64,000 nucleotides of DNA from Flavivirga amylovorans (GTDB lineage: Bacteria > Bacteroidota > Bacteroidia > Flavobacteriales > Flavobacteriaceae). Numbering within the stretch: the stretch's first letter is position 1; each line of letters starts with the position of its first letter. Location: NCBI RefSeq assembly GCF_030540875.1, contig NZ_JAUOEM010000003.1:248001-312000 (forward strand), in the 5' to 3' direction. The notes below the pieces were generated by a model, which searched no databases, was not told the origin of the DNA, and saw only the letters and a program-made list of their open reading frames with translations. The translations under genes were made by a program, and so were the position numbers. Of the stretch, positions 27,355 to 36,239 are shown piece by piece.

Positions 27355-30198
27355 TTAGTACCATCTTCTTCTAAAAAGGCCTAAAAGTATTTGTGGATCT
27401 ACAGTAAATTTAAATCTGATTTTTTCATCATAATTGGGTTGGCCAATTTCCCAGCCAAGGTTAGAATATATAGGAAAGTAAATTTCGAAATAATCGGTAA
27501 CTAAATTAATTCTCACACCAGAATCATATACAAAGTGAGGATCGTCAAATTTGTTTTTAAGAAACCCGATGTCTCCGTATGCTAGTATGTATTTCCATAA
27601 TGTGGTACTTGCATTAAAGGTACTAATCCATTGGTTTGCAAAAGGTGTTTCTAATTTAGATTTGAATCCGCCTTCGACGTCTAAATATTGCTGACTAAAT
27701 ATGCCTGTGGCTTCAGAACGACCCAAATAGGGGAGATCAAATAAGTAATCTGTTGGCCTGTCTAATGCAAAACTGAAAAAATCTGAAGTTATGTCGGTTT
27801 TGTTTTTTATAAAAGCACCAGTAAACATACGTAAATTTAATTGTCTGTTGCTTTGAAAAAGGCGTCTATATTCGTAATTAAAAGATATTTTGCTAAATTT
27901 TTCTCCAACTTGAAAATCGACATACCATTTATTGAAGTTTATTAGGTTGTCATCTGAATTTCGGTAACGAATATTTAAGAGCTTATAGTTTGGACTAAAT
28001 GTAGGGGAGATGTTATTAACGTCTTCATCTCTTTTTATATCTAAATATCTAAACTTTAATGATTGTCTTTTGTTCGATCGTAAATCATCATCCTTTCTAA
28101 AAAAGAATGTTACAGAAGGTTTTATTTGTCTAACGAATAAGTCTTCAGCATAAGAGGTGTAACTTCCTGCGATGCCATAATTAATAGCATATAGATTTTT
28201 TTTAAAGTAATGTGTTCTTTGCAGTGAAGCAGAGCCTGTTAAGGTTTTGGATTTAAAAGCGTATGACGGTTCAATTTTGTATTTAAAAAGCTTTCTTAAA
28301 ACGGTTGTGTTATAAGCTCTCATCCCTAAAGTGAAGCCATCATAAATATTATTGAATTCTGCAGTAGGCATGAAGAACACTTGATTGTAATAGGGGTCTT
28401 CAATATCTTTGAAAAGTCTAAATTGAAAAGGTTTATTGTTAAAAAAGAAGCCTTTTAACGATTTCCAATTATCTCTTGTATTGATTTCCGGAACTGTTTT
28501 TTCGTAATTTAAAACAAGCTTATTTGCTTTGTTTCTGGTGATTGTAAGTGTTTTGCTTTCAGTTACATTTTCTATCCATGTTTTAGAAATAATGCTGTCA
28601 TTCTTTAAGGTATATAAAGAAATAGGCATATTATTCTTTTGTTTATTCTTTATGGTAAGTGTTATAGAGTCTTCTGTTTTGGATACTTGCTTTATTTTGA
28701 AATCTATTTGTTTTCTGGTGCTTAAGTAATCTTTAAAAAACCAATCAATATTTTTGTCGGTTTTAGATTTTAAATAGGATTCAAAGTCTTTAGTTGTGGT
28801 ATGTTTTAACTTATTATCTAATACAAATGATGTTATGCTATTTTCTAGTATTTGACTATTTATAAAATCGTCTAAATATTTGAGTCCAATACCTGCTTTG
28901 TATTTATTGGCAATATTGGCGTTAAACTTAAGTAGCGAGTCTTTTTGCATCGTTAGTGGCTGATCTCTATTTGTTCTAGAGGAAGACATGACCGCTAGTG
29001 TGTATTTGTCATTAAATTTCATGTCGGCAGCATGAAAAGATCTAATCCCCCAGATTTTGGCTAAGGCTCCGAGGAATTTCATATCTGGATAGTATTCTTG
29101 TACATAATTCATTAAATAATAAATTTGAATACCATCTAATAGCCATTGTTCTTTTCTTGGGTTTACAAGTAACGTATTTTCTAAATAGTTGTGCAATGCA
29201 ATTTTTAATAGTTTAAGCTCATATTGAAAATGATTGGGATAGGTTTTTAAGAATTTAGGTAAAGAATTTAGACCGTAAACGGGATCTTTTACATTGTCAA
29301 TTTCAGTTAACAAAAGTCTTTTATGTGGATATTCCCCAAAGTTTTTTAGAATAAAATTTGTGACTTTTTCTGTAATTAAAACGCGATCTATTATTTCTAA
29401 ACCATCATCATCTATATTAGAAACTAATGCAAAATTATCGGATTGTATCGTTTTGAAATTCGAGCCTTTACTTAAAAATAATTTATTGTTGTTTCTGTTT
29501 TTTCCGTGAAGCTTAACTATTTGTCTGTTAGTAAGTTGTTCTTTGTTAATTAAATCTAATTCTGAAGTTAGCGTGTAACTGTTTGGATGTTCGATTTCTA
29601 GCGTAATATCAGATTTTGGTATAAATAAATCATCTAAGTTTTTATTGCTATAGTATTGCCATTCACCATTATAAACTGCTGGTGTAATATACCAATACCT
29701 TAAATTTAAATCACCTGAATTTGTAATACCATAACTTGTGAATTTTGCATTTGGAATTTGGACAATATATTCAAGGTTTATGCTGTATGAATCATTTGGT
29801 TTTAAAGGGTCTTTTAACGCTACTTTAATAACATCTATCTGATCTTTTAGTTGCTCAAATACGAGGTCTTGATTATTTTGTTTAATGGAAGTGATAGCAG
29901 AAAACCCTCTATCTCTGTTTTTTGCTAAATGAAAATCATTTTTATATTCATCAGCAATTCGTATTGCTAGTGGTGTTTTTTTTGTTGAATAACTATTGCT
30001 CCAATCATTTAAATAAATAGTTTGTAATTCGTCTTGTGTAGTGTTTTGGTATTGAATAGTTTGTGATATTTTGATTTGCTTGTTTTCAATATCAAAAACA
30101 GCCTTTACGTCAATCTTATTTTGACTGAAGCTCGAAAAACTTATTAGAATAATAATGATGTAATTAGAGAGACGTAATTTCAATTTATTATATAACAT
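27355..30198 (-). CDS. M1-peptidase-like protein fused to an outer-membrane beta-barrel, zinc site lost
   Basis: A 947-residue exported protein (signal near SNYIIIILISFSSFSQN). Residues about 20-560 follow the layout of M1/gluzincin aminopeptidases: an N-terminal beta domain, LNLRYWYITPAVYNGEWQYY, FGEYPHKRLLLTEID, then the helical catalytic region. Where M1 enzymes have HExxH-x18-E, this protein has LHNYLENTLLV (about 335-345) and WLLDGIQIYY (about 352): only the first His remains, the catalytic Glu and second His are gone, and the third ligand Glu is Asp. Residues about 590-947 alternate as amphipathic beta strands ending in RRRWY, as in outer-membrane barrels. It is probably a non-catalytic surface or assembly protein. 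Confidence 0.78.
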   Translation of the reverse strand: MLYNKLKLRLSNYIIIILISFSSFSQNKIDVKAVFDIENKQIKISQTIQYQNTTQDELQTIYLNDWSNSYSTKKTPLAIRIADEYKNDFHLAKNRDRGFSAITSIKQNNQDLVFEQLKDQIDVIKVALKDPLKPNDSYSINLEYIVQIPNAKFTSYGITNSGDLNLRYWYITPAVYNGEWQYYSNKNLDDLFIPKSDITLEIEHPNSYTLTSELDLINKEQLTNRQIVKLHGKNRNNNKLFLSKGSNFKTIQSDNFALVSNIDDDGLEIIDRVLITEKVTNFILKNFGEYPHKRLLLTEIDNVKDPVYGLNSLPKFLKTYPNHFQYELKLLKIALHNYLENTLLVNPRKEQWLLDGIQIYYLMNYVQEYYPDMKFLGALAKIWGIRSFHAADMKFNDKYTLAVMSSSRTNRDQPLTMQKDSLLKFNANIANKYKAGIGLKYLDDFINSQILENSITSFVLDNKLKHTTTKDFESYLKSKTDKNIDWFFKDYLSTRKQIDFKIKQVSKTEDSITLTIKNKQKNNMPISLYTLKNDSIISKTWIENVTESKTLTITRNKANKLVLNYEKTVPEINTRDNWKSLKGFFFNNKPFQFRLFKDIEDPYYNQVFFMPTAEFNNIYDGFTLGMRAYNTTVLRKLFKYKIEPSYAFKSKTLTGSASLQRTHYFKKNLYAINYGIAGSYTSYAEDLFVRQIKPSVTFFFRKDDDLRSNKRQSLKFRYLDIKRDEDVNNISPTFSPNYKLLNIRYRNSDDNLINFNKWYVDFQVGEKFSKISFNYEYRRLFQSNRQLNLRMFTGAFIKNKTDITSDFFSFALDRPTDYLFDLPYLGRSEATGIFSQQYLDVEGGFKSKLETPFANQWISTFNASTTLWKYILAYGDIGFLKNKFDDPHFVYDSGVRINLVTDYFEIYFPIYSNLGWEIGQPNYDEKIRFKFTVDPQILLGLFRRRWY

Positions 30199-30309
30199 TT
30201 AGCGGTTAATAATTCAAACAAGGCTTTACAATATAACAAAATACTGCGGTTTTAAAATTTACTAATGATAACACTAGGTAACTACTTAGTCGTAAAAAAG
30301 CTATAATAT

Positions 30310-30999
30310 TTAGAAATTAGGACTTAAACCAGATTTTTTATAGAATGCGTCAAGAATAGTTATAACTTCATCTTCTGTGTCTACCAAATGAATTAAATCT
30401 AAATCTTTTGGACTTATATTTGAGAATCTATCCAACAAAGTCTTTTTTACCCAATCCAACAGACCTTCCCAAAAATCTTTACCCACCAGAATAATGGGGA
30501 ACTTTCCTATTTTATGTGTTTGCAAGAGTGTTATGGCTTCAAATAACTCATCTAAAGTCCCGAAACCACCTGGCATGGCTACAAAACCTTGGGAGTATTT
30601 AACAAACATAACTTTACGAACAAAGAAGTAATCGAAATCTAAACTTTTATCTGTATCTATATATGGGTTGTCATGTTGTTCGAAAGGCAAATCAATGTTT
30701 AAACCTACGGAGGTACCACCAGCTAGGTGAGCCCCTTTATTTCCAGCTTCCATAATTCCAGGGCCACCCCCGGTAATAACACCATATCCTGCTTCCACAA
30801 TCTTTTTTGCTACATTTTCTGCTAATTTATAGTATTTGTCTTCTGGTTTTGTTCTTGCAGATCCGAAAATAGACACACAAGGGCCTATTTTACTCATCTT
30901 TTCAAAACCATTAACAAATTCCCCCATTATTTTAAAAATAGCCCAAGAATCATTTGTTTTTATTTCATTCCACCCTTTATGATGTTGTTCCTTTCTCAT
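30310..30999 (-). CDS. LOG-family (TIGR00730) nucleoside 5'-monophosphate phosphoribohydrolase-like protein
   Basis: A 229-residue Rossmann-fold protein of the LOG/YgdH-type family, which hydrolyses (cytokinin) riboside or purine 5'-monophosphates to base and ribose phosphate; often misannotated as lysine decarboxylase. Diagnostic motifs are GGGPGIMEAGNKGA (about 78-91) and the catalytic PGGFGTLDELFE (about 142-153). ISIFGSARTK-like VSIFGSART begins the core. It is a cytoplasmic protein downstream of uvrA on the same strand with a 127-base gap, so co-transcription is possible. Confidence 0.9.
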   Translation of the reverse strand: MRKEQHHKGWNEIKTNDSWAIFKIMGEFVNGFEKMSKIGPCVSIFGSARTKPEDKYYKLAENVAKKIVEAGYGVITGGGPGIMEAGNKGAHLAGGTSVGLNIDLPFEQHDNPYIDTDKSLDFDYFFVRKVMFVKYSQGFVAMPGGFGTLDELFEAITLLQTHKIGKFPIILVGKDFWEGLLDWVKKTLLDRFSNISPKDLDLIHLVDTEDEVITILDAFYKKSGLSPNF

Positions 31000-31126
31000 A
31001 TATATAAGTTTATGTATTTGTCTGTTTTTTTAGCGTATTTAAATTTTACATAAATATCAACTTCACCAAATTTAGATATTTTCTACTTGACTTGCTCTAT
31101 GTATACTACTATTTAAATACGGTTTA

Positions 31127-33958
31127 CTAATTCAATTCTTTTTTTAGAAATTTAGCGGTATAGCTTTTTTTATGTTTAATAATATCTTCTGGAGGGCCTT
31201 CAACAATAATTTCTCCACCACCTTGTCCACCTTCGTAGCCAATATCTATGATATGGTCAACGGTTTTTATAACATCTAAATTGTGCTCGATAATGAGAAC
31301 TGTATTGCCTTTATCTGCCAATTTATTAAGTACAACCATAAGGACTCGTATATCTTCAAAATGTAGCCCTGTGGTAGGTTCATCAAGGATATAAAAAGTG
31401 TTTCCTGTGTCTCGTTTGCTTAATTCTGTTGCCAGTTTAATACGTTGCGCTTCTCCACCAGAAAGGGTGGTGCTTTGTTGGCCTAGTGTAATATATCCTA
31501 ATCCAACATCTTTAATGGTTTTTAATTTATTATATATTTTAGGAATGTGCTCAAAAAATTCAACCGCTTCGTTAATAGTCATGTTTAATACATCACTAAT
31601 TGACTTTCCTTTATAACGAATCTCTAAAGTTTCTCTATTAAAACGTTTTCCTTGGCAGGTTTCACACTCAACATATACGTCTGGAAGAAAATTCATTTCA
31701 ATAACTCGTAGACCACCACCTTGACAAGTTTCACAACGGCCTCCTTTTACATTAAAACTAAAACGACCCGCTTTGTAGCCACGTATCATGGCTTCTGGAA
31801 TTTTCGCATATAGGGCTCTAATTTCGCTAAAAGTACCTGTATATGTTACTGGATTGCTTCGTGGTGTTCTTCCAATAGGGGATTGGTTGATATCAATTAC
31901 TTTATCAATATGTTCTAAGCCTTTAATGCTTTTATAGGGCATTGGTTTTTTTACGCCATTAAAATAATGGGCATTTAAAATGGGGTATAGGGTTTCATTA
32001 ATTAGTGTAGATTTTCCACTGCCTGAAACTCCCGTAACTCCTATCATTTTTCCTAAAGGAAATTTAACCGATACATTTTTTAAATTATTTCCTGTACAGC
32101 CTTTTAATTCTAAAAACTTACCATTGCCTTTTCTTCTTTTTTTAGGAACTTCAATTTCTTTATTACCGTTTAAATAATCGGCAGTTAATGTGTTATGTGT
32201 TTTTAATTCATCAGGATTACCAATACTAATTATTTCACCACCATGCTTTCCTGCTTTTGGTCCGATATCTATAACATAATCGGCGCGTTCTATCATATCC
32301 TTGTCATGTTCTACAACAATAACCGAATTTCCTATGTCACGGAGTGCTACTAACGAATTAATCAGTTTTTCATTATCACGTTGGTGTAGGCCAATGCTAG
32401 GCTCGTCTAATATATACAATACGCCTACTAATTGAGAGCCTATTTGGGTTGCCAGACGAATACGCTGTGCTTCACCTCCAGATAATGACTTAGAACTTCT
32501 ATTTAGTGATAAATAATCTAACCCAACATCTAATAAGAATTGTAGTCTGGATTTTATTTCTTTTAAAACTTCTTCTGCAATCTTAAATTGCTTGGCAGAT
32601 AGATGTTTATGTAAGCTGTTGAACCAATTAGCTAGCTCAACAACATCTGTATTGGCAAGTTCTGCTATGTTTTTATCATTTATTTTGAAATAGAGTGATT
32701 CCTTTTTTAATCTAGAACCGTTACATTCTGGACATTTAACCTTGTCCATATAATCTTTGGCCCAACGTTTTAGCGATGTAGATTCGGCATTTTTGTATTG
32801 ATTTTCTATAAAGTTTGCAACACCTTCAAAATCTATTTTGTAATCGCGGGTAACACCTAGTGTTTTGCTTTCCACAGAAAATTTTTCATTCCCACCATAT
32901 AAAATCATTTGTTTGGCTTCTTCGGGAATATCTTTGTAGGCATCGGTTAAATTAAAGTTGTAACGCTGAGCAATGGTTTCGAACTGTTTGAATATCCAGC
33001 TTTTCTTTTCGGGACCATGAGGTGCTAATGCCCCTGCTTTTATTGATAGGCTATCATCAGGAACAATTTTTTGTTCGTTTATTTGATATAATTCTCCAAT
33101 ACCGTTACAATGGGAACAAGCTCCTTTAGGGGAATTGAAAGAAAAATTATTAGGCTCTGGATTTGGATATGAAATTCCAGAAGAAGGACACATTAAATTT
33201 CTGCTAAAGTAGCGGGTTTCGTTAGTATCTTGGTCAATAACTAAAAGTACATCTTCACCATGATACATTGCGGTATTTATGGTTTCGGTAAGACGTTTGT
33301 CGTTGTCTGTAGAGGTGTCTATGACTAACCTGTCGATAACAATTTCAATATCATGGGTTTTATAACGATCCAGCTTCATGCCTTTTGTTATATCTTTAAT
33401 CTCACCGTCTGTTCTTACTTTTACAAAGCCTTGTTTTGCTATTTGTTCGAATAATTCGCGGTAATGTCCTTTACGAGATCGAACTACAGGTGCCAGTATA
33501 TTGATACGTTTCCCGTTGAAATCATTAATGATGAGTTCTTTAATTTGCTCATCACTATAGCTTACCATTTTGTCTCCTGAATTGTAACTGTAGGCATCGC
33601 TAGCTCTTGCGAACAATAAGCGCATAAAATCATAAATCTCAGTAATAGTACCTACTGTAGAACGAGGCGACTTACTTGTCGTTTTTTGTTCGATAGCAAT
33701 AACTGGGGAGAGCCCGTCAATTTTGTCAACATCAGGCCTTTCCAAGCCTCCAAGAAATTGCCTTGCATAGGCTGAAAACGTTTCAATGTATCGTCGTTGC
33801 CCTTCTGCATAAATAGTATCAAAGGCTAATGATGATTTTCCACTTCCAGATAAGCCTGTAATGACTACAAGTTTTTCTCTGGGGATGGACACGTCTATAT
33901 TTTTTAAGTTATGTGCTCGGGCACCTTTTACTTCGATTAAATCGTCAAATTGGCTCAT
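31127..33958 (-). CDS. uvrA: UvrABC excinuclease subunit A
   Basis: DNA damage-recognition ATPase of nucleotide excision repair; a dimer loads UvrB at lesions. Its 943 residues match the family. Two ABC modules are visible: Walker A GLSGSGKSS (about 34-42) with signature SLSGGEAQRIRLATQ (about 492), and Walker A GVSGSGKST (about 650) with TLSGGEAQRIKLATE (about 832) and LDEPTTGLH. Zinc-binding CxxC pairs occur in CSHCNGIGE, CPECNGSR and CETCQGGGLRVIEM. The upstream minus-strand sequence has CAGTTTTG, one base off TAnnTTTG, about 11 bases before the start codon. Confidence 0.98.
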   Translation of the reverse strand: MSQFDDLIEVKGARAHNLKNIDVSIPREKLVVITGLSGSGKSSLAFDTIYAEGQRRYIETFSAYARQFLGGLERPDVDKIDGLSPVIAIEQKTTSKSPRSTVGTITEIYDFMRLLFARASDAYSYNSGDKMVSYSDEQIKELIINDFNGKRINILAPVVRSRKGHYRELFEQIAKQGFVKVRTDGEIKDITKGMKLDRYKTHDIEIVIDRLVIDTSTDNDKRLTETINTAMYHGEDVLLVIDQDTNETRYFSRNLMCPSSGISYPNPEPNNFSFNSPKGACSHCNGIGELYQINEQKIVPDDSLSIKAGALAPHGPEKKSWIFKQFETIAQRYNFNLTDAYKDIPEEAKQMILYGGNEKFSVESKTLGVTRDYKIDFEGVANFIENQYKNAESTSLKRWAKDYMDKVKCPECNGSRLKKESLYFKINDKNIAELANTDVVELANWFNSLHKHLSAKQFKIAEEVLKEIKSRLQFLLDVGLDYLSLNRSSKSLSGGEAQRIRLATQIGSQLVGVLYILDEPSIGLHQRDNEKLINSLVALRDIGNSVIVVEHDKDMIERADYVIDIGPKAGKHGGEIISIGNPDELKTHNTLTADYLNGNKEIEVPKKRRKGNGKFLELKGCTGNNLKNVSVKFPLGKMIGVTGVSGSGKSTLINETLYPILNAHYFNGVKKPMPYKSIKGLEHIDKVIDINQSPIGRTPRSNPVTYTGTFSEIRALYAKIPEAMIRGYKAGRFSFNVKGGRCETCQGGGLRVIEMNFLPDVYVECETCQGKRFNRETLEIRYKGKSISDVLNMTINEAVEFFEHIPKIYNKLKTIKDVGLGYITLGQQSTTLSGGEAQRIKLATELSKRDTGNTFYILDEPTTGLHFEDIRVLMVVLNKLADKGNTVLIIEHNLDVIKTVDHIIDIGYEGGQGGGEIIVEGPPEDIIKHKKSYTAKFLKKELN

Positions 33959-34079
33959 AAAAATCGCAAAACTGCGAAGTTACGATTTTAGAAGTTAAAT
34001 TTTTGTAAACTTTTAGTTAGACTTAGAACTCTTTTTGAGGTAATATGAAACAATTTCAAGAGGATAGGTTTTAAAAAAT

Positions 34080-34103
34080 AAAGCACTCCATTTAGAGTGC
34101 TTT
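34080..34103 (-). terminator. terminator of the small exported-protein gene at 34144
   Basis: AAAGCACTC (34080-34088) pairs with GAGTGCTTT (34095-34103) around a 6-base loop; on the minus strand it is followed by ATTTTTT. It separates this gene from uvrA. Confidence 0.82.
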
Positions 34104-34143
34104 TAAGCTTGTAAAGTTTTAAATATTATAATTGTTATTTAGA

Positions 34144-34497
34144 CTATGGGGTAACCGTTGCTAATTCTCCCGATTCTATAGATTTGCTATAATTTGCTTT
34201 TACTGTATTTAGGTATCCAAAGAATTTTTTCCCATTTTTCTTTTTAAGAACAACATAAGTGATACCATTATTTTCATTTATAATATCTTTTACAATGACC
34301 TTATTACCATAAACATTTTTGTAGTTTGCTAATCGTCCTTTTTTAACTAGAAAATTTAGTCTTGGAAAGTCTATATGGTTATAGCTCACATTTTGAGGAG
34401 CGTTAATAATTAACTCATCTCCAATTTTAGGGTTATCTTGTGCATTTGTGAAAAAGCAAAAGCTAAAAAATAACATTGCAAAAATTAAATTTTTCAT
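34144..34497 (-). CDS. small exported protein of unknown function
   Basis: A 117-residue exported protein. I choose the ATG ending at 34497, which begins a signal peptide MKNLIFAMLFFSFCFFTNA with cleavage before QDNPK; the open frame upstream (24 codons) crosses the promoter region. The mature part is basic beta-type sequence (KIGDELIINAPQNVSY, YKNVYGNKVIVKDI, TYVVLKKKNGKKFFGYL) and looks like a single SH3-like or OB-like barrel, but I do not recognise the family. It is monocistronic with its own promoter and terminator. Confidence 0.7.
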   Translation of the reverse strand: MKNLIFAMLFFSFCFFTNAQDNPKIGDELIINAPQNVSYNHIDFPRLNFLVKKGRLANYKNVYGNKVIVKDIINENNGITYVVLKKKNGKKFFGYLNTVKANYSKSIESGELATVTP

Positions 34498-34534
34498 AAA
34501 TAAAAGGCTTTTTAGGTTAAACAACAAGTTAAAA

Positions 34535-34565
34535 TAAAGATACGCGTTTATTGTCGTTTTTCCAA
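34535..34565 (-). promoter_or_regulatory. promoter of the small exported-protein gene
   Basis: On the minus strand: TTG (34565-34563), a 20-base spacer, then TATCTTTA (34542-34535), seven of eight matches to the two Bacteroidota boxes' -7 consensus with correct spacing. Its position supports the ATG at 34497 as the true start. Confidence 0.55.
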
Positions 34566-34891
34566 CCATTTTTCTAGATACTACTGGGTTTTCGAGTGCT
34601 TAAAAATAGTATTAACCTATTAGTAAACAGGGGGGCTTTAAAGAAAAACATATGTTTGTGTTAATAGACGTTTTTTTAGTAAGTGTTAACTTCTAATTAA
34701 CCCATTTTTTTTGTTTTATACTATCCTTTTTAAAGGGGTGTTTTGAAAACTGTTTTTATTACGATTTTAACAAAAATTTATGAAAATATTTAGCATATTT
34801 GGTCAATGAAGTCAAAATGTAATTCTACATTTTATTTTCAGAGTATGATGAATTTAAAATTTACACGTTTATAAAATTTAAAAATATTAAT
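34566..34891. other. 326-base intergenic region with a leader hairpin
   Basis: No gene is seen. Near its right end, AAAATGTA-attc-TACATTTT (34814-34833) is a perfect 8-base-pair hairpin about 58 bases before the start of the Tudor-like protein gene, perhaps in its leader. The rest is AT-rich without other clear signals. Confidence 0.5.
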
Positions 34892-35416
34892 ATGAAATTA
34901 TTAGGAATAGGTTCAAGGATTAATCATTCAGAATATGGGAAGGGTGTTGTAACTAATGTAACAACTCAACATTATTGGGTGACTTTTATTGAAAACGGGT
35001 TAGAAACTATAGATTTGGATAGTGATTTTGAGGTTATTGAAGCTGCAGATGGCGATGTGGATACAGTTAGTTTTTTTGATGTTGAAAGTAGTTTAGTCAA
35101 TATTTTAAAAAAGTGGAGTGATACGAGTGAAGTTGTGCCTATTGCAGATAAGTATAAAGGAGGTAAGCTAATTTTAAAGCCAGGGGATGAGAGTTTAAAG
35201 TCTTATGAATTACCAATTGACACGTTTTTTCATAAAATAACGATGGTTAGAGACCGATTACGTGTTATGGAGCAACGTATTAACTCTAGTGATTTAGATG
35301 AACAAGGAAAGATAGATTTGCAACAATATATTACCAGAATTTATGGCAGTTTAACTAGTTTTAATGTGTTGTTTAAATCGAAGAGCCATAATTTTGTTGG
35401 GCAGAGGAGTAAGTAA
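34892..35416 (+). CDS. conserved hypothetical protein with N-terminal Tudor-like domain
   Basis: A 174-residue cytoplasmic protein. The first 50 residues (GIGSRINHSEYGKGVVTNV, then YWVTFIENG) follow the G-x-V-x-H-xx-F/Y-G-x-G-x-V pattern of the small Tudor-like barrel seen at the C-terminus of UvrD/PcrA helicases, which contacts RNA polymerase or nucleic acid. The C-terminal half (about 105-165) is helical (ITMVRDRLRVMEQRINSSDL). I know it only as a conserved Bacteroidota protein of unknown function; a nucleic-acid or polymerase link is inference. Confidence 0.68.
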   Translation: MKLLGIGSRINHSEYGKGVVTNVTTQHYWVTFIENGLETIDLDSDFEVIEAADGDVDTVSFFDVESSLVNILKKWSDTSEVVPIADKYKGGKLILKPGDESLKSYELPIDTFFHKITMVRDRLRVMEQRINSSDLDEQGKIDLQQYITRIYGSLTSFNVLFKSKSHNFVGQRSK

Positions 35417-35439
35417 AAGAGGTGTTTATTTAAAGCTTA

Positions 35440-36165
35440 TTAATCGATCGAACCTTTAATGTGATTTATCTCCAAGCCTAAAACAAGCAGTTTGTGAAAT
35501 GTAGGTAGTTGAGCACCGCTTTCTGTCGTTGTCCAATCGCTCCATGAGGCTTCTAAACCTTCTATCGGCAGTATAGAAGTCCACATTTTAAAGGCTTTAG
35601 GTTTACCCGTATTATCGAACAACCATAAATAAGAATCTCCAGGTGTAGATCCGCCAGTGGTGTAAGTAACTAAAAGTGCGTTGTCTCCATTTTCAAGTTT
35701 TACTAGCCTGCGTTCTGCACCTTTATCAAAAACCTTATAAGGTGCTACTAGCCAAAATGAATCGTTATTAAAGTAATTTAGAGCTTTGGCTATTAATTCT
35801 TCAGACATATTTTTTTCCACTTTAAAACTATGTATATAAGCTTTACTTTGGCTATGATCGTTCAAATCTAAATTTACCTTAAACTCTTTCCAGTAAACTT
35901 TACAAATGTTTTTTGCTTTATCCCATTCGTAATGATGTCTTTTTTTGAATGTCCATTCAATATAATTGGTGTTCTTAAAAGCATCATAATCTAAAGCCTC
36001 AAGCATTTTATAAGCTAAAGCATCGGCTTCTTCTCCTTGAACACCATTTGGTAAGTCTTCATTAAATTTAAAGAATAAAAAACCAAAGAACAATAAACTG
36101 GGTAAGGTGAGAAATATAATCACCCCAGTTATTATTTTTACTATTTTTTTTGGTTTTTTAGGCAT
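35440..36165 (-). CDS. membrane-anchored hypothetical protein
   Basis: A 241-residue protein with a basic N-terminus (MPKKPKKIVK) and one membrane segment at about 11-32, leaving about 200 residues outside. The exported part has YIEWTFKKRHHYEWDKAKN, SFWLVAPYKVFDKGAER and TTGGSTPGDSYLWLFD, a beta-rich pattern of a Bacteroidota family I know only as hypothetical. It ends 23 bases from the convergent Tudor-like gene and starts 74 bases after the gamma-glutamyltransferase stop on the same strand. Confidence 0.7.
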   Translation of the reverse strand: MPKKPKKIVKIITGVIIFLTLPSLLFFGFLFFKFNEDLPNGVQGEEADALAYKMLEALDYDAFKNTNYIEWTFKKRHHYEWDKAKNICKVYWKEFKVNLDLNDHSQSKAYIHSFKVEKNMSEELIAKALNYFNNDSFWLVAPYKVFDKGAERRLVKLENGDNALLVTYTTGGSTPGDSYLWLFDNTGKPKAFKMWTSILPIEGLEASWSDWTTTESGAQLPTFHKLLVLGLEINHIKGSID

Positions 36166-36239
36166 AAAAAACTTTTATCGTTTTCTGTAAAATAGAGATC
36201 TAAATTATTAAATCCTATCATCTTAATAAAAGAAATACT

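Noticed and set aside
30310-30999. Lysine decarboxylase
   Set aside because: GGGPGIMEA and PGGFGTLDE define the LOG phosphoribohydrolase family; the lysine decarboxylase name is a historic misannotation.
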